From Phenylobacterium sp. (GTDB lineage Bacteria > Pseudomonadota > Alphaproteobacteria > Caulobacterales > Caulobacteraceae): DNA of 48,996 nt. The stretch lies in assembly GCF_030697925.1 (NCBI RefSeq), contig NZ_JAUYOJ010000025.1, forward strand, positions 1 to 48,996. The letters run 5' to 3'. Shown in pieces: positions 45,559 to 48,996 of this stretch; position 1 is the stretch's first letter, and every line of letters starts with the position of its first letter. Made by a program: the position numbers and the translations under genes. Below the pieces are notes generated by a model. The model had not been told where the DNA came from, did no database searches, and worked only from the letters and a program-made list of their open reading frames with translations.

Positions 45559-46470
45559 CTACCCCGCCCGATAGCTCTTCGGCTTGACGCCGTTGGCCGC
45601 GAAATGGGCCAGCATGCGGTTCCAGGCGTCGGCGGCGGCCGTGGCGTCGTAGCTGGCGCGGTAGTCGGCGTGGAAGCCGTGCTGGCTGTCCGGATAGAGC
45701 ACCAGGTCGGACCGGGTCTTCTTGGCCGCGACCAGGGCCGCGCGCATGGCCTCCACGTCGCTGACCGGTATGCCGCCGTCCTTGCCGGCATAGAGGCCGA
45801 TCACCGGGGCGTTGAGCTGGCCGACGACCTGCAGCGGCCAGGTGCGGTTGGGCTCTCCCAGGAACTCGCCGGGCTTGGGGGCCGACAGGCGGCCGTACCA
45901 GGCCGCGCCCGCCTTGAGGTCCTTGAACCGGGCCGAGGACAGCCAGACGAGGGCGCCGCCCCAGCAAAAGCCGGTGATGGCGATCTTGCCCTTGTCGGCG
46001 AATTTCTGGGTCTTGACGAAGGCGAGCGTGGCGGCGACGTCGCCCATGATCTGGGCCTCGGAGGCGTCGCCGACGATCTTCCGCACCTCGGCGAAGTCGG
46101 CGGCCTTGGACGGATCGCCCTGCCGCACGAAAAGGTCCGGCGAGATCGCCACATAACCCAGCTTGGCCAGCCGGCGGCAGATGTCGCGGACGTATTCGTG
46201 CAGGCCGAAGACCTCGGGGATCACCACCACAACGGGGAAGCGGCCCTTGGCGTCCGGGCGGGCGACGAAGGCGGGAATGGCGCGGTCGGGGGTCTCGACC
46301 ATCACCATCTCGGTGATCAGACCGGCGGCGTCGGTGACAATGGGTTCGGCCTGGGCCGAGCGGGCGGCGAGCGCGTAGCTCGCCAGCACCGCGGCGGCGA
46401 GCCCGCGGCGGGAGAGGTGGAAATCCTCGGGTTCGGCGCCTTCAGGCCGGGTTGGGGTGAGCACGACCAT
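45559..46470 (-). CDS. Exported dienelactone hydrolase family protein
   Basis: The 303-residue protein has an N-terminal twin-arginine-like signal (LSRRGLAAAVLASYALAARSAQA) and a DLH domain with Cys169 in ITGFCWGG, Asp231 in AGKDGGIP and His264 or 267 in DSQHGFH. The Glu in VVVIPEVFG is also present. It is a second, probably periplasmic, member beside the cytoplasmic one at 18615. The substrate is unknown. Confidence 0.9.
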   Translation of the reverse strand: MVVLTPTRPEGAEPEDFHLSRRGLAAAVLASYALAARSAQAEPIVTDAAGLITEMVMVETPDRAIPAFVARPDAKGRFPVVVVIPEVFGLHEYVRDICRRLAKLGYVAISPDLFVRQGDPSKAADFAEVRKIVGDASEAQIMGDVAATLAFVKTQKFADKGKIAITGFCWGGALVWLSSARFKDLKAGAAWYGRLSAPKPGEFLGEPNRTWPLQVVGQLNAPVIGLYAGKDGGIPVSDVEAMRAALVAAKKTRSDLVLYPDSQHGFHADYRASYDATAAADAWNRMLAHFAANGVKPKSYRAG

Positions 46471-46564
46471 GACCAGTGACCTCTTGCGGTAAGCATCTCC
46501 ATTTGCGTCCGGCGGGGAGGCGGAGTCAAAGGCGTGTTGGGGGTGGGTTGGGCCACGGACAGCC

Positions 46565-47176
46565 TCAGGCCGGCGCGGCGCGGCGCAGGGTCAGATTGAT
46601 CCGCCCTCCCCCCGGAATCAGCCGTGAGGATCCGGGCAGGATGCGGTCCACCCCATGATGGATCAGCCGGGCCTCTCCGGCGAGCAGGCAAACGTCCCCC
46701 GAGGCCAGCCGCACCGAACGCGTGGGATCGGCGCGCTTCAGACCCCCGACCCGGAACACCGCCGTGTCCCCCAGCGAGACCGAGAGCACCGGAAAGCCGA
46801 AGTCGGCCTCGTCGCGATCCTGGTGCAGGCTCATCCGCGCCTGCGCGTCGTAGAAGTTGACCAGGCAAGCGTCGGGCGGGGTCCTCGGATCGGCGAGTTC
46901 CGCCCAGAGGTCGAGCAGGGCCTGGGGGATGTCGGGCCAGGGCGCGCCGGTGGCCGGATGGCGTGGCTCGTAGCGATAGCCGGAGTGGTCGGTGGTCCAG
47001 CCGAGCGCCCCGAAACTGGTCATGGCCACGCTCATCGGCTTGCCGCCGGGGGTCATCTGGAGGACGAAGGGGGCGGCCTGGACGCGGGCCATGACTTCGT
47101 CCAGCAGGGCTTGCTGGGCGGGCAGGTCCAGGGCGCCGGGCAGCAGGCGGAAACCGGTGGTCGAAGCAGGGCTCAT
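46565..47176 (-). CDS. alkB: Alpha-ketoglutarate-dependent dioxygenase AlkB
   Basis: AlkB removes alkyl groups from DNA bases by Fe(II)/2-oxoglutarate oxidation. From the ATG at 47176 the 203-residue protein has the HxD...H...RxNxTxR motifs: LHQDRD (His118, Asp120), LIHHGVDRI (His174) and RINLTLRR (Arg192, Arg198). The nucleotide-recognition lid (MTSFGALGWTTDHSGYRYEP) also fits. The longer frame upstream would overlap the divergent HELVH gene. The starts are 19 bp apart. Confidence 0.95.
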   Translation of the reverse strand: MSPASTTGFRLLPGALDLPAQQALLDEVMARVQAAPFVLQMTPGGKPMSVAMTSFGALGWTTDHSGYRYEPRHPATGAPWPDIPQALLDLWAELADPRTPPDACLVNFYDAQARMSLHQDRDEADFGFPVLSVSLGDTAVFRVGGLKRADPTRSVRLASGDVCLLAGEARLIHHGVDRILPGSSRLIPGGGRINLTLRRAAPA

Positions 47177-47195
47177 CAGGGTCCATATAGGGGCG

Positions 47196-47696
47196 ATGGA
47201 CGGCATTTCGCTCATGAAGCCGCTGCGATGGCGAGCCCTGACCGACGGCGAGCGGCGGCTTTCGGACGAGGTTTTCGGCGCCGCCCTGGACACAGCCCGC
47301 ATCCGCATCTTCGCCATCCCGATCTGGAACCGGCCGTTCGTCCCCAACGGGCGACTGGTGGTCTGGCCGGCGATGGGCGCCTATGCCGACTTCTCGCGAG
47401 CGCCGCTGTGGATCCGCTCGGTGCTGGTCCACGAGCTGGTTCACGTCTGGCAGGCTCAGGCCGGGGTCAACCTGCCGCTGGCCAAACTGCGCTGCGGGGA
47501 CGGTCCGGCGGCCTATGACTATGATCCGACCGACGGTCGGGAATTTTCCACGCTGAATATCGAGCAGCAGGCGATGGTGGTGCAGCATGCCTACCTGGCG
47601 CGCCGAGGCGGGGCCGCGCCTCATTCCGCGCCAGCTTATGCAAGGATTCTAGAAGCTTGGCCGAACATTGATCTATCAAGACCCCGTATTGATTAG
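47196..47696 (+). CDS. Small HELVH-motif protein ('vgr-related' type)
   Basis: The 166-residue protein (ATG at 47196; ATG at 47214 is possible) has RSVLVHELVHVWQAQAGV, with HExxH at about 79-83, and resembles the proteins annotated as 'vgr-related' in Caulobacter-like genomes. The rest (LWIRSVLVHE ... YDPTDGREFSTLNIEQQAMVVQ) is soluble; there is no signal peptide. The function is not established, and a zinc-binding role is only suggested by the motif. It is divergent from alkB, 19 bp apart. Confidence 0.75.
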   Translation: MDGISLMKPLRWRALTDGERRLSDEVFGAALDTARIRIFAIPIWNRPFVPNGRLVVWPAMGAYADFSRAPLWIRSVLVHELVHVWQAQAGVNLPLAKLRCGDGPAAYDYDPTDGREFSTLNIEQQAMVVQHAYLARRGGAAPHSAPAYARILEAWPNIDLSRPRID

Positions 47697-47706
47697 GGTC
47701 ATTACC

Positions 47707-47734
47707 CTTGTAGGGGGCGCGTGCGATCCCATAT
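47707..47734 (+). promoter_or_regulatory. Heat-shock (RpoH-type) promoter of dnaK
   Basis: CTTG, a 17-base spacer and CCCATAT match the alphaproteobacterial sigma-32 pattern (CTTG-N16-18-CCCATNT). It lies about 140 bases before the dnaK ATG. The gap 47697-47871 also holds GANTC sites, and dnaK in Caulobacter is known to be heat-shock controlled. Confidence 0.78.
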
Positions 47735-47871
47735 CGCGACTCGACGCCGGTTTCCCCGTGGGTTAACCGGCCGAGCCCTTATTCGAACCGGGGACGTTGA
47801 GAAGAAACGGGGTGCTTCATCCGAAGGCCCTTCAGACGACGTCCGCCATTCAGGAGCGAGCAAGACTCGAT

Positions 47872-48996
<1,125 letters not shown>

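Noticed and set aside
47776..47800. TTCGAACC near dnaK as a tRNA T-arm
   Set aside because: No acceptor or anticodon stems can be built around it, and no tRNA-like cloverleaf is seen elsewhere in the window.

Overview
This high-GC window reads as chromosomal DNA of an alphaproteobacterium of the order Caulobacterales, most likely Phenylobacterium or Caulobacter. The main evidence is a gap at 12358-12868 between a DUF299/PPSR-type gene and hemE, the position of the Caulobacter crescentus replication origin (Cori). The gap holds CtrA-like boxes (TTAA-N7-TTAA type), DnaA-box-like motifs and CcrM (GANTC) sites. The rho, mnmE-mnmG-rsmG-parA-parB and ppsR-maf-aroE-coaE-dnaQ gene orders, an NtrZ-like protein and HWE/HisKA_2 kinases fit the same group. 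The genus is an inference.

Layout. Positions 1-1044: end of a histidine operon (hisF, truncated by the window edge, and hisE). 1193-7919: an exported HExxH protein, an AraC regulator, a membrane histidine kinase, a CPBP membrane protease, a PHA-system protein, an Smr protein, a MltA transglycosylase and a Tim44-like protein. 8071-12357: secB, then the leftward operon ppsR-maf-aroE-coaE-dnaQ. 12358-12868: predicted origin. 12869-17383: rightward hemE-hemH-hemJ-rho. 17626-22659: parS-like sites scattered among qor, a dienelactone hydrolase gene, a small DUF6489-like gene, mnmE and mnmG, including a perfect 16-bp parS inside mnmG. 23108-25442: rsmG, parA, parB. 25754-30777: leftward holA, lptE, leuS and a DUF3576 lipoprotein gene.

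The right part is a mix of housekeeping and signalling genes: ntrZ-like, a TenI-like gene, yggS, an L,D-transpeptidase, an OmpR-type response regulator with two small exported or membrane-anchored proteins, xthA, lolA, a hybrid histidine kinase, a divergent HWE kinase, GTP-type pckA, ftsK, a second dienelactone hydrolase, alkB, a small HELVH protein and dnaK. The dnaK frame has a TAG stop at codon 137, but the DnaK reading continues in the same frame to the window edge.

Together the centre forms the replication and segregation core: the origin, with inferred DnaA/CtrA/CcrM control, lies 5-10 kb from a ParB-loading centromere and about 11 kb from parAB. Many intergenic gaps carry long GC-rich inverted repeats, in several families, that probably act as bidirectional terminators. 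I found no phage, transposase, CRISPR array, tRNA or rRNA. I see no clear new multi-gene system; the items most worth checking are the origin and parS architecture, the interrupted dnaK, a repeat that supplies a protein C-terminus, and a few unrecognised exported proteins.
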